64,000 nucleotides of DNA. Source: an uncultured Bacilli bacterium (GTDB lineage: Bacteria; Bacillota_I; Bacilli_A; RF39; UBA660). The notes below the pieces were generated by a model, which did not search any database, had not been told where the DNA came from, and saw only the letters and a program-made list of their open reading frames with translations. Position 1 is the stretch's first letter. Every line of letters begins with the position of its first letter. Both the position numbers and the translations under genes were made by a program. This document shows positions 17,941 to 26,090 of this stretch, piece by piece. The stretch lies in the NCBI GenBank assembly GCA_934101225.1, contig CAKOQK010000003.1:1-64000 (forward strand), in the 5' to 3' direction.

Positions 17941-19257
17941 TTACCCAATACGGAACGCTGGAGCAAAACCATAATGGTTATTTGAATTTCTAGAAAAATA
18001 ACCTCCTGCATTAAGTACATCATAAAATAAATTGTCAGTATCACTGCATGATGTTCTTAACCACCAATTTGATTCTAAACCACCATATAATTTTTTTGCA
18101 TTATCAATATTAGCATTTGTTAACACATTTTTTCTTTCGTAATAGTCAAGCTGTCTTGTGTAATCATATTCAGTATCATAAGACAATTTATTGTTCCAAA
18201 CCTCATGTGCACCTAATAAATATATTTTGTCAGTAGATATATGATTTACAGTATCAGCGTTTCCATGTCCTGATACTACTTTTGTTTTAGTTATAATATT
18301 TTGCAAGTCACTTGGTAATTTATTAAAGAACTCTCCATTTGCATATGTTCTCATTGCTGTTGCTGGCCAGCCTCCTACATTTGTATTAGTACTATTCATT
18401 TGTCTATTTTCAACTACATCCACAAACTCTACGACAAATCCACAGGCTGTCTGGGAAAAGTTACTATCATTACATTTTGTTGGTGTTGTGTTATTGGCAA
18501 CACGCACTGTATAACTTGTTCCATCGCTTAACACTACTTCTTTTTCATCTCCAACTGAATAAGCATTTAACTGTCCATCTTTAACCACGGCTGCTATTGT
18601 ACTCCATGAATCTTCGGCAAATGTGGTTGGAGTTGGTTGTTCATAATTAACGACAACTCTTCCGCCTATTTCTTTTCCTTTTTCACTATCTTGATTTTCT
18701 CCGGTATCAGGAAATTGAAGTATTAAATTAAATGTGATTGTTTGATTTGACGTGTTCACTGGAAACTCTCCTGTAACCATTTCAGTATATTTATTTCCTT
18801 TTTTTAAAGTTCCATGAGTATATCCTGTATACGAACTATTTCCTTGTACTGTTTGATTGATTGTTCCAGTATACTCTGCTGTTACCTTAGAAGATACAGG
18901 TCTATTCATTTCTTTTATATAATAGTGAATTTGTCCATCACTAAATGTTGATGTGTATTTTAGTCCTACTTTATATGGCATGGCAAGTCCACTGGTGGTG
19001 TTTGTACCTGTTAAAGTAAAGGTCTTATTCACTAATATCGTGTTACTTGGTTGTATATCTTTTGATACTAATAAATCACTTGTTCCATCAGCATAATTTA
19101 TTGTCATCTTACCACTTGTTGCTGATATTATAGACGTACTTCCTTTATTATTATTCGCACTAAAAAAAGCATATGTTATTCCTGAAAATATTACTATGAG
19201 CATTATTATTGTTCCTAATATAACATATACTTTTATTTGTTCTTCCTTATTATTCAT
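17941..19257 (-). CDS. Membrane-anchored surface protein with DUF6273-like C-terminal domain
   Basis: A 438-residue exported protein. A short basic N-terminus is followed by one membrane segment (VYVILGTIIMLIVIFSGITYAFFSA), which resembles the CalY/TasA-like or uncleaved-anchor type. Then come a beta-rich, Thr/Asn-rich ectodomain and a C-terminal domain with WWLRTS...LFYDVLNAGGYFS...HYGFAPAFRIG, the pattern of DUF6273 surface modules. A single Cys pair (CNDSNFSQTAC) is visible. Base composition is visibly richer in G and C than neighbours, suggesting transfer or different selection. Its promoter carries a 7-G run between -35 and -10. A remnant of a paralog lies at 58307-58468. Role is presumably at the cell surface. 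Confidence 0.75.
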   Translation of the reverse strand: MNNKEEQIKVYVILGTIIMLIVIFSGITYAFFSANNNKGSTSIISATSGKMTINYADGTSDLLVSKDIQPSNTILVNKTFTLTGTNTTSGLAMPYKVGLKYTSTFSDGQIHYYIKEMNRPVSSKVTAEYTGTINQTVQGNSSYTGYTHGTLKKGNKYTEMVTGEFPVNTSNQTITFNLILQFPDTGENQDSEKGKEIGGRVVVNYEQPTPTTFAEDSWSTIAAVVKDGQLNAYSVGDEKEVVLSDGTSYTVRVANNTTPTKCNDSNFSQTACGFVVEFVDVVENRQMNSTNTNVGGWPATAMRTYANGEFFNKLPSDLQNIITKTKVVSGHGNADTVNHISTDKIYLLGAHEVWNNKLSYDTEYDYTRQLDYYERKNVLTNANIDNAKKLYGGLESNWWLRTSCSDTDNLFYDVLNAGGYFSRNSNNHYGFAPAFRIG

Positions 19258-19284
19258 ATAACTTCACCATATCCTTATAGTGAA

Positions 19285-19312
19285 ATTATAACCCGGTTTA
19301 CCCCCCCGTCAA
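19285..19312 (-). promoter_or_regulatory. Promoter with poly-G spacer for the surface protein
   Basis: Minus strand: TTGACG (19307-19312), 16-base spacer containing six G of a 7-G run, then TATAAT (19285-19290). The -35 lies at the end of one arm of the 17-bp inverted repeat 19306-19363. The run of G is the longest G/C homopolymer I noticed in the window. Gain of one G would give the optimal 17-base spacer. Confidence 0.75.
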
Positions 19313-19363
19313 GCGAACATTTGTCTTTTTATATATAATTTTTGAAAAATGTTCGCTTGACGG
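19306..19363. repeat. 17-bp perfect inverted repeat with outward -35 elements
   Basis: Left arm 19306-19322 (CCGTCAAGCGAACATTT) and right arm 19347-19363 are exact reverse complements separated by 24 AT-rich bases. Each arm carries TTGACG pointing outward. To the left this gives the surface-protein promoter; to the right TTGACG-17-TATTAT would read into dtd antisense. There is no T-run, so it is not a classical terminator. The GC-rich arms stand out in the AT-rich context. Confidence 0.85.
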
Positions 19364-19381
19364 TTAAATTATAAATAAATA

Positions 19382-19825
19382 TTATTTATTTTGACTATCT
19401 ATCACAATTGTTATTGGTCCATCATTATCAATTTTAATTAACATATCAGCACCAAACATTCCAGGATAAGTTTTAACACTTTCATTTAATTTACTATTAA
19501 ATATTTCATATAACTTAATAGCATCTTCACCCTTCATTGCATTAATATAACTAGGTCTATTACCATCTTTAGTAATTGCTTGTAAAGTAAACTGACTTAT
19601 TGATAAAATTTCACCATTAACATCAATTACACTTTTATTCATAATACCATTTTCATCATCAAATATTCTTAAATTAACAATTTTTTTAACAATATAATTT
19701 ATATCATCAATAGTATCATTAACATTAAAGCCAGCAAGAACTACTAATCCTTTATCAATTTTACTTATTATTTTATCATCAACAGTGCATGATCCACATT
19801 TACACCTTTGAATAACTACTTTCAT
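19382..19825 (-). CDS. dtd: D-aminoacyl-tRNA deacylase
   Basis: DTD hydrolyses D-amino acids (and Gly) mischarged on tRNA. The 147-residue length is right. The family motifs are visible: MKVVIQRCKCGSCTVD at the N-terminus, SQFTLQA (the Ser-Gln-Phe-Thr active-site loop) and the C-terminal NDGPITIVIDS corresponding to the Gly-cisPro-x-Thr motif. Its ATG overlaps the rel stop (ATGA), so it is co-translated with rel, the same rel-dtd order as in Bacillus. The gene ends about 18 bases before the inverted repeat. Confidence 0.95.
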   Translation of the reverse strand: MKVVIQRCKCGSCTVDDKIISKIDKGLVVLAGFNVNDTIDDINYIVKKIVNLRIFDDENGIMNKSVIDVNGEILSISQFTLQAITKDGNRPSYINAMKGEDAIKLYEIFNSKLNESVKTYPGMFGADMLIKIDNDGPITIVIDSQNK

Positions 19826-21915
19826 CTTATAACCTCTTTAACAAATGGTAATATTCTTAAATCTTCAATAAGTAATGATAAATCTTCCTTATTTTTAACC
19901 TTAACACTTATTTCATATGATACTGAATCTTTTTCATTAATTTCATTAATGCTTGTTATTGTTATTCCTCTTGTACTTGCTTTAGTAACAATATCTAAAA
20001 TATGATTATTCATTGAATCAGTATTAACTCTAATTCTTGCAATAAATAATTTATCACTATTAATATTGTTCCAAGTAACATCTATTAATCTAGTATCAAT
20101 ATTTTTCATATTCGGACAATTCTTCTTATGAACAATTATTCCCTCACCTTTAGTAATATAACCAATTATTTCATCACCAGGTACTGGATGGCAACACTTA
20201 GCAACATTTACTTTGATATTATCAACTCCATCAACAATAATATCATTTTTATAGTTTTCTTTTACATCATTATTATTATTAACCCTTTCAAGCATTAAAT
20301 CATCCATAGATGTTTTTTCCTCAAAAATTAAGTTAACAATATAAGTTGGAGTATATCTTAAAGCACCTAAACTTAAATACATATCGTCCATATTATTAAT
20401 CTTCAAGTTTTTATAAATCTTGTCAATATTTTCTTCTTCATTTAAAGTAGTTAAAGGTAATTTTCTCTTTCTTAATTCTTTTTCAATTAAAGTTTTACCT
20501 TCTTCAATATATCTTTCACGATCTTGTTTACTAAAATATGCTTTAATTTTATTCTTTGCTTGACTAGTTTTAACAAATTTTAACCAATCTATATTAGGTT
20601 TAGCACTCGCATTTGTATTAACTTTAATTATATCGTTATCATTAAGTTCATAATCAAGTGGCACAATATTATCATTAACTATTGCTCCAACCATATGATC
20701 ACCTATGTCAGAGTGAATACGGTAAGCAAAATCAACAGGAGTAGATCCAAGTGGAAGTTCCATTACATCGCCTTTAGGTGTAAAAACATAAATTTGTTTA
20801 GATAATAATTCCATTTCCATATTTTGTTCAAATAATTCATTACTTGCATCACTTGTTGCTAAATCTATGGTATTTCTGAATATTTCTAGCTTTTGTTCCA
20901 TTAAGTTTTTAACTGTTCCATCTGAGTGTTCTTTATATGACCAGTGAGACGCAATACCATGTTCAGCAATTTCATCCATTTCTTTAGTTCTAAGTTGAAT
21001 CTCAAATATATGGCCATCAACTCCAAAAACAGATGTATGTAAAGACTGATACATATTTTCCTTAGGCATTGCAATATAATCTTTAAATCTCTTAGGAATT
21101 GGTCTATATTTAGCATGAATAAGTCCAACAACCAAATAACAATCTTCTGGAGTATCTAAAATTATTCTAAGTGCTAAAATATCATAAATATCACTCCACT
21201 TTTTTCCAGTAGATAACTTATTATAAATACTATAAACACTTTTAACTCTTGATTTAATATGAAAATTAATACCATGCTCAGTTAAAATCTCAATAAGTTC
21301 ATTTTGCATATCTTCAAGGCTAACTGATAACTCTTTTCTTGTTCCTGATAATTTTTCAGCTATTTCATCATAAACATCTGGTTTAGTATATCTTAAACAT
21401 AGATTTTCTAATTTAGATTTAATACTATTAATACCTAATCTATGAGCAATTGGAATTAATACATTCATAGTTTCATTAGCGATTTGTTTCTTTTCTTCTT
21501 CACTATACTCTTTAGTCTGCATTTCATCTAATCTATCAGCAAGTTTAATAATTATAACTCTTACATCATCACTTATTCCAACTAATACTTTTCTTAAATA
21601 AATACTTGATGATTCATTATAATCATTTAATTTAATACTTCTAAGTTTAATTAAATTAGCAACTAAATTAGCGATATTACTACCAAACTCTTCATTAATT
21701 TCATCATAAGTAATATTTTCTTTCGCATATGCATCATGTAAAAGAGCAGCTATAATCATAGTACTATCAGCATTTAATTCAGATACAATCGTAGCAACTC
21801 TTAAATAATGATCATCACTTGCAGTTTCTTTAACAATATTATATGCCTTATTTACTAAATCAAGTTCACTACTACTAGCACATTCACTAAGTTTATTAAT
21901 TATATTTTCAAACAT
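19822..21915 (-). CDS. RelA/SpoT-family (p)ppGpp synthetase with degenerate hydrolase domain
   Basis: A long RSH protein of about 697 residues: HD domain (about 1-165), synthetase (about 200-330: RVKSVYSIYNK, RFKDYIAMPKENMYQSLHT, FEIQLRT), TGS (about 380-440), helical region, zinc-finger domain (NVAKCCHPVPGDEI...HKKNC) and C-terminal ACT. The synthetase motifs look complete. The hydrolase site does not: the usual RxSGxPYxxHP is collapsed to SDDHY, and HDxxED reads HDAYAKE, losing the catalytic Glu-Asp pair, while HD and the later LADR Asp remain. It may be a synthetase-only or weakly hydrolytic enzyme. ATG at 21915 is preferred over TTG at 21924 by distance from AGGA. Confidence 0.93.
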   Translation of the reverse strand: MFENIINKLSECASSSELDLVNKAYNIVKETASDDHYLRVATIVSELNADSTMIIAALLHDAYAKENITYDEINEEFGSNIANLVANLIKLRSIKLNDYNESSSIYLRKVLVGISDDVRVIIIKLADRLDEMQTKEYSEEEKKQIANETMNVLIPIAHRLGINSIKSKLENLCLRYTKPDVYDEIAEKLSGTRKELSVSLEDMQNELIEILTEHGINFHIKSRVKSVYSIYNKLSTGKKWSDIYDILALRIILDTPEDCYLVVGLIHAKYRPIPKRFKDYIAMPKENMYQSLHTSVFGVDGHIFEIQLRTKEMDEIAEHGIASHWSYKEHSDGTVKNLMEQKLEIFRNTIDLATSDASNELFEQNMEMELLSKQIYVFTPKGDVMELPLGSTPVDFAYRIHSDIGDHMVGAIVNDNIVPLDYELNDNDIIKVNTNASAKPNIDWLKFVKTSQAKNKIKAYFSKQDRERYIEEGKTLIEKELRKRKLPLTTLNEEENIDKIYKNLKINNMDDMYLSLGALRYTPTYIVNLIFEEKTSMDDLMLERVNNNNDVKENYKNDIIVDGVDNIKVNVAKCCHPVPGDEIIGYITKGEGIIVHKKNCPNMKNIDTRLIDVTWNNINSDKLFIARIRVNTDSMNNHILDIVTKASTRGITITSINEINEKDSVSYEISVKVKNKEDLSLLIEDLRILPFVKEVIR

Positions 21916-21927
21916 TATTATCAAATC

Positions 21928-22182
21928 CTATCTTTTGTTAATTTTATAATCTATTAATTCCTTATCAGAAGCTGTAATAATATCATTAACCATTTCTCCT
22001 AAAGTTAAATGTTCTTTTTTCATCCAATACGTACTTTTTAAATAATTCCAAATATCTTTTCTATCTATTCCTTTAATATTATTTCTTCTTAAATCATTTA
22101 TTTTAACATTAAAAGCAGGGATTAATTTTTTATACAATTCTTCTAAAGACTTAAATTTAAATTCATCCATCTTTAACCTCAT
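21928..22182 (-). CDS. ComN-like post-transcriptional regulator family protein
   Basis: A small 84-residue protein: FKSLEELYKKLIPAFNVKINDLRRNNIKGIDRKDIWNYLKSTYWMKKEHLTLGEMVNDIITAS. The pattern W-x-x-L-x-x-x-x-W followed by L-x-x-x-V-x-D-I resembles the Post_transc_reg (ComN/YrzD) family. In B. subtilis ComN affects comE mRNA localisation and lies next to spoVB, as here. It is probably co-transcribed with rel and dtd (4-base gap to the rel frame) and is divergent from the SpoVB-like gene. No comE locus is present in this window, so the target is unknown. Confidence 0.7.
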   Translation of the reverse strand: MRLKMDEFKFKSLEELYKKLIPAFNVKINDLRRNNIKGIDRKDIWNYLKSTYWMKKEHLTLGEMVNDIITASDKELIDYKINKR

Positions 22183-22243
22183 CTTTATCCATAAACATTA
22201 TAACAAATTTAATTAAAATAATAAATAAATCATATACTTAAAT

Positions 22244-23524
22244 ATGAAAAATAAATTTATAAAAAGTACATTAATATTACTAATAGGCGGAATTATCACT
22301 AAATTATTAAGTTTTATTATTAGAATTTACTTTACACGTAATATAGGATCAGGTATTGAAATATACTCTCTTATTATGCCAACTTACAGCTTATTAATAA
22401 CTATTACCCAATTAGGTTTTCCTCTAGCCATATCATCAATTATAGCTAAAGGTGAAAAAACTGGTAAGAATATTGCTTCTTCCATCATTCCAATATCAAT
22501 ACTATTAAATATATTTCTCATTATAATTGTATTGTTATCTGCAAACTTCTTATCTAATAATTTATTACATAATAAAGAAACATATTATCCCTTACTTGCT
22601 TGTTCTCTAGTCCTACCATTTATATCAATCGCTTCAATTATAAGAGGATATTTCTTTGGTAAACAACAAATGATGCCTCACACTATTTCTAATATAATTG
22701 AACAACTTTTTAAACTATTTATAGTTATAATTATACTTCCTAAAATTATTAAACACGGAATCATTTTTGCCGTAACCGGCTATATTTTAATATCAATAAT
22801 ATCTGAAACAATATCTATTATTGTCTTCTTATTATATTTACCTAAAGGATTTACTATCAAAAAAGAAGATCTTAAACCCGACATTGGTACAATTAAAGAT
22901 GTTTTAAAAATAGGTATTCCTTCAGTATCTTCTAGAATAATCGGTAATATTGGTTATTTCTTTGAACCAATCATATTAACTAATTTACTTTTATTAAATG
23001 GTTTTTCTAATGAATACATTATTAGTAATTATGCTATTTATAACACTTATGTAATTGGTTTATTAGTTGTACCTACTTACCTTTTAGGTGCAGTTGCAAC
23101 TGCTCTTCTTCCTGAACTATCTAAAAACATTAATAATATTAAAAAAGTAAAAAGAATATTTTATAAAGTCTTAACATTTTCCCTAATCTTTGGAATCGGT
23201 GCTAATATATTTTTATTCTTCTTTTCTGATGAAATATTAAGTATTATTTTTAATACAACTGCTGGTTACACTTACATAAAATTCTTATGTCCATTCTTTA
23301 TTCTTTATTACTTAGAAGCACCTTTATCTATCGTTTTAACGGCTTTTAATAAAACTAAAATAGTAATGCGAACAACTACAATTGGAATTGTTTTTAAACT
23401 TATCACTTTATCCATCTTGTGCTTCTGTAACATCGGAATATATGCCTTAATTATTTCTGAAATAGTAGATATTCTAATTGTTGTATTATTAAACTATAAA
23501 GAAACTAAAAAAATATTAAAGTAA
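22244..23524 (+). CDS. SpoVB/MurJ-like lipid flippase (MOP superfamily)
   Basis: A polytopic membrane protein of 426 residues with about 12 predicted segments. The N-terminus (KSTLILLIGGIITKLLSFIIRIYFTRNIGS, then QLGFPLAISSIIAKGEK) matches the polysaccharide-transporter/SpoVB branch of the MOP (MATE-like) exporters, which flip lipid-linked precursors for cell-wall or spore-cortex synthesis. It is shorter than B. subtilis SpoVB (about 518 residues), mainly at the C-terminus. A comN-like gene is divergently placed, as in Bacillus. Whether it acts in sporulation or in vegetative wall synthesis cannot be told here. Confidence 0.85.
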   Translation: MKNKFIKSTLILLIGGIITKLLSFIIRIYFTRNIGSGIEIYSLIMPTYSLLITITQLGFPLAISSIIAKGEKTGKNIASSIIPISILLNIFLIIIVLLSANFLSNNLLHNKETYYPLLACSLVLPFISIASIIRGYFFGKQQMMPHTISNIIEQLFKLFIVIIILPKIIKHGIIFAVTGYILISIISETISIIVFLLYLPKGFTIKKEDLKPDIGTIKDVLKIGIPSVSSRIIGNIGYFFEPIILTNLLLLNGFSNEYIISNYAIYNTYVIGLLVVPTYLLGAVATALLPELSKNINNIKKVKRIFYKVLTFSLIFGIGANIFLFFFSDEILSIIFNTTAGYTYIKFLCPFFILYYLEAPLSIVLTAFNKTKIVMRTTTIGIVFKLITLSILCFCNIGIYALIISEIVDILIVVLLNYKETKKILK

Positions 23525-23544
23525 AAAAACACCAATTATGGTGT
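23523..23544 (-). terminator. Terminator after 146-residue helical gene
   Basis: Minus strand: ACACCA-TAAT-TGGTGT followed by seven T, immediately beyond the stop of the gene at 23547 and overlapping the flippase stop codon. Confidence 0.75.
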
Positions 23545-23546
23545 CA

Positions 23547-23984
23547 TTATAAATACTTTTTAAGCTTAGCAATTGCGTTAGTTTGAAAATCTTTAAAGTC
23601 TCTAATTAATTTTTTAATATCTCTATCAACATTTTCATCAAAACAAGAAAACATCTTTGTCATTTCAATTTCACCCATTGTAAGCCCATTAATAAGCATA
23701 TCTGCAATAGCAGAATCACTGTTATCTTTTAAAACTTGCATCTTTATGCCCATATCTGCTGAAATATTAGTAAAAGGACTAAATCCTTTACCTTTTTCAT
23801 TCATTGATTTAAGTAAACTTTCCGATTGTTTTAAAAATGAATTATAACTATTTAGTATATCATTTACAACTTCTGTTATTTTATTATCTTTATTTTCTAA
23901 AGATTTTAATAACGTATTAGTACTATCACTACCCATTTTAGCGTTTTTATAAACATAATTTAATATTTCATATTCATCTACCAT
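23547..23984 (-). CDS. Uncharacterised helical-bundle protein
   Basis: About 145 residues, predicted as four long helices (for example EYEILNYVYKNAKMGSDSTNTLLKSL and NKITEVVNDILNSYNSFLKQSESLLKSM). The layout resembles ferritin-like or DUF2383-type four-helix bundles, but the metal-binding EXXH motifs are not evident, so I name no function. The start is taken at ATG 23984 because GGTG lies six bases before it; the ATG at 23996 has no ribosome-binding site. Monocistronic with its own terminator. Confidence 0.65.
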   Translation of the reverse strand: MVDEYEILNYVYKNAKMGSDSTNTLLKSLENKDNKITEVVNDILNSYNSFLKQSESLLKSMNEKGKGFSPFTNISADMGIKMQVLKDNSDSAIADMLINGLTMGEIEMTKMFSCFDENVDRDIKKLIRDFKDFQTNAIAKLKKYL

Positions 23985-24037
23985 TTGCATCACCATTATT
24001 ATAATGGCTAATGTTACGAATTATATACTAGTAAAAT

Positions 24038-24061
24038 AAAAAAGCACCATTAACTTGGCAC
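24038..24061 (-). terminator. Terminator of topA
   Basis: Minus strand: GTGCCA-AGTTAA-TGGTGC (two G-U pairs) followed by six T, directly after the topA stop codon. Confidence 0.7.
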
Positions 24062-24067
24062 TTAATT

Positions 24068-26089
24068 TTATTTTGTATAATCACAACTGCTACATTTTAT
24101 AGTTCTATCTTTACCTTTAAACACTAATAAGTTTCCACATTCAGGGCATTTTTCACCGGTCGGTTCATCCCATAAAGCAGTTTTACATTTTGGATAATTA
24201 TTACATCCATAGAAAACTTTACCTCTTTTAGAACGTTTAACTACTATTTTACCATCGCAATTTGGACAGTCACAAACTTCTTCAATTTTTTTCTCTTCTT
24301 GTTTAATATACTTACAAGTTGGATAATTAGAACATGCTGTAAACTTGCCATATCTACTAGTTCTTATAACTAAATCAGATCCACAATTTGGACATTTTTC
24401 GCCAGTAACTTCCGGTGCTTTTTTCTCCATTTCATCAAAAGCTTTTTTAACTAATGGCTCAAAATCACCATAAAATTCTTTTAATACTTTAATATAATCT
24501 TCTTTATTTTCGGCAATTAAATCTAAATCATTTTCCATGTTAGCAGTATAATCTACATTAATTATACTTGAGAAAAATTCTTGCAATTTATCAGTAGTTT
24601 CAATTCCAACTTCCGTAGGTACAAACTTTTTATCTTCTAATCTAACATAAGCTCTTTCTTTAATTACTTCTAGTATTTTAGCATAAGTAGATGGTCTACC
24701 AATGCCTAAAGCTTCTAATTCTTTAATTAATGAACTTTCCGTAAATCTTGCTGGTGGTTTAGTAAAGTGTTGTTCTTTCTTAACTTCATCCGCATTAAGA
24801 ATAGCACCTTCTTTTATATCAGGTAATGCAACATCATCAACATCAACATATTTACGGTATACTTTTAAATAACCATCAAAACATTCAATTTGTCCAGTTG
24901 CCTTAAATTCATAATTGTTATTATCTAATAAAATAGTTGTTGCTAAAACCTTACCATCAGCCATTAAAGAAGCTAAAGCTCTAGCATAAATAATACTATA
25001 AACTTTATATTCATCACTAGTTAAATACTCTTTTACAGATTCAGGTGTTCTTTTAAGTGATGTTGGTCTAATTGCTTCATGGGCATCTTGAACATTTGCT
25101 TTTTCTTTAGACTTTTTAACCGCACCAATATATTTTTTACCATAATTTTCTTCAATAAATTTATGAGCTTCATCTATAAACATATTAGATAATCTTGTTG
25201 AATCAGTTCTCATATAAGTAATTAAACCAACTGATTCAGTACCTAAATCAACTGACTCATAAAGTTTTTGGGCAACACGCATTGTTTTAGATGCTCCAAA
25301 ATTAAGTTTATTAGCACACGCTTGTTGTAAAGTACTAGTTGTAAATGGCATAACACCTTTTCTATTTTTTTCTTTTTTAACAACACTAGTAACTTTAAAA
25401 TCTTTACCTAGTGAATTTAAAACATTATTTGCTTCATCTTCATTAGATATCTCAATTTTTTTATTTTTATATTTATCTAAATCAGCATTAAATTCAGGGA
25501 ATAAAGCACTTATTGTCCAATATTCTTCTGGATTAAATGCATTAATTTCTCTTTCTCTATCAACAATTAATTTAAGAGCAACTGATTGAACACGTCCAGC
25601 TGACTTTCCACCAGTTTTTGATTGCATTAATTTAGATAATCTAAAACCAATAATACGGTCTAACATTCTTCTAGTTTCTTGAGATTTAACTAAATTTTCA
25701 TCAATCTTTCTTGGTGTGTTAAAAGCATTAATAACCGCATCATGCGTAATTTCATTAAAAACTACTCTTTCATAATCTTTATCATCTATTCCTAAAGCAT
25801 CTTTTAAATGCCAACTTATTGCTTCTCCTTCACGGTCGGGATCGGTTGCAAGATATACCATATCACTTTTTTTAGCATCACTTTTAAGTTCTTTTATTAC
25901 ACTAGATTTACCCTTAATTACAGTATAATTTGGTTTAAAATTATTTTCAATATCAATTCCTAAACCATATTTACCTGTTGTTGCAAGATCTCTAATATGT
26001 CCTTTACTAGAAACTACTTTATAATTACTACCTAAATAATTACCAATTGTTTTAGTTTTACTTGGAGATTCTACAATAACTAAATTCAT
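24068..26089 (-). CDS. topA: DNA topoisomerase I
   Basis: Type IA topoisomerase that relaxes negative supercoils. Visible are the N-terminal Toprim domain (LVIVESPSKTKTIGNYLG, later YLATDPDREGEAISWHL), the catalytic tyrosine segment (GLITYMRTDSTRLS), and GRPSTYAKILEVIKERAYV. Three C-terminal zinc-finger repeats follow (CPNCGSDL...CSNYPTC, CPNCDGKI...CNNYPKC, CPECGNLL...CSSC). Length of about 673 is normal. The start at ATG 26089 is chosen since GAGGA precedes it at the correct distance, whereas the ATG at 26101 overlaps the end of the upstream gene. Probably co-transcribed with the LTA-synthase-like gene. Confidence 0.96.
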   Translation of the reverse strand: MNLVIVESPSKTKTIGNYLGSNYKVVSSKGHIRDLATTGKYGLGIDIENNFKPNYTVIKGKSSVIKELKSDAKKSDMVYLATDPDREGEAISWHLKDALGIDDKDYERVVFNEITHDAVINAFNTPRKIDENLVKSQETRRMLDRIIGFRLSKLMQSKTGGKSAGRVQSVALKLIVDREREINAFNPEEYWTISALFPEFNADLDKYKNKKIEISNEDEANNVLNSLGKDFKVTSVVKKEKNRKGVMPFTTSTLQQACANKLNFGASKTMRVAQKLYESVDLGTESVGLITYMRTDSTRLSNMFIDEAHKFIEENYGKKYIGAVKKSKEKANVQDAHEAIRPTSLKRTPESVKEYLTSDEYKVYSIIYARALASLMADGKVLATTILLDNNNYEFKATGQIECFDGYLKVYRKYVDVDDVALPDIKEGAILNADEVKKEQHFTKPPARFTESSLIKELEALGIGRPSTYAKILEVIKERAYVRLEDKKFVPTEVGIETTDKLQEFFSSIINVDYTANMENDLDLIAENKEDYIKVLKEFYGDFEPLVKKAFDEMEKKAPEVTGEKCPNCGSDLVIRTSRYGKFTACSNYPTCKYIKQEEKKIEEVCDCPNCDGKIVVKRSKRGKVFYGCNNYPKCKTALWDEPTGEKCPECGNLLVFKGKDRTIKCSSCDYTK

Positions 26090-26090
26090 T

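Noticed and set aside
19306..19363. Invertible promoter (recombinase-flipped DNA)
   Set aside because: The 24-base interval between the arms is too short to hold a complete promoter, and the promoter parts lie in and outside the left arm; the poly-G spacer is the simpler switch.
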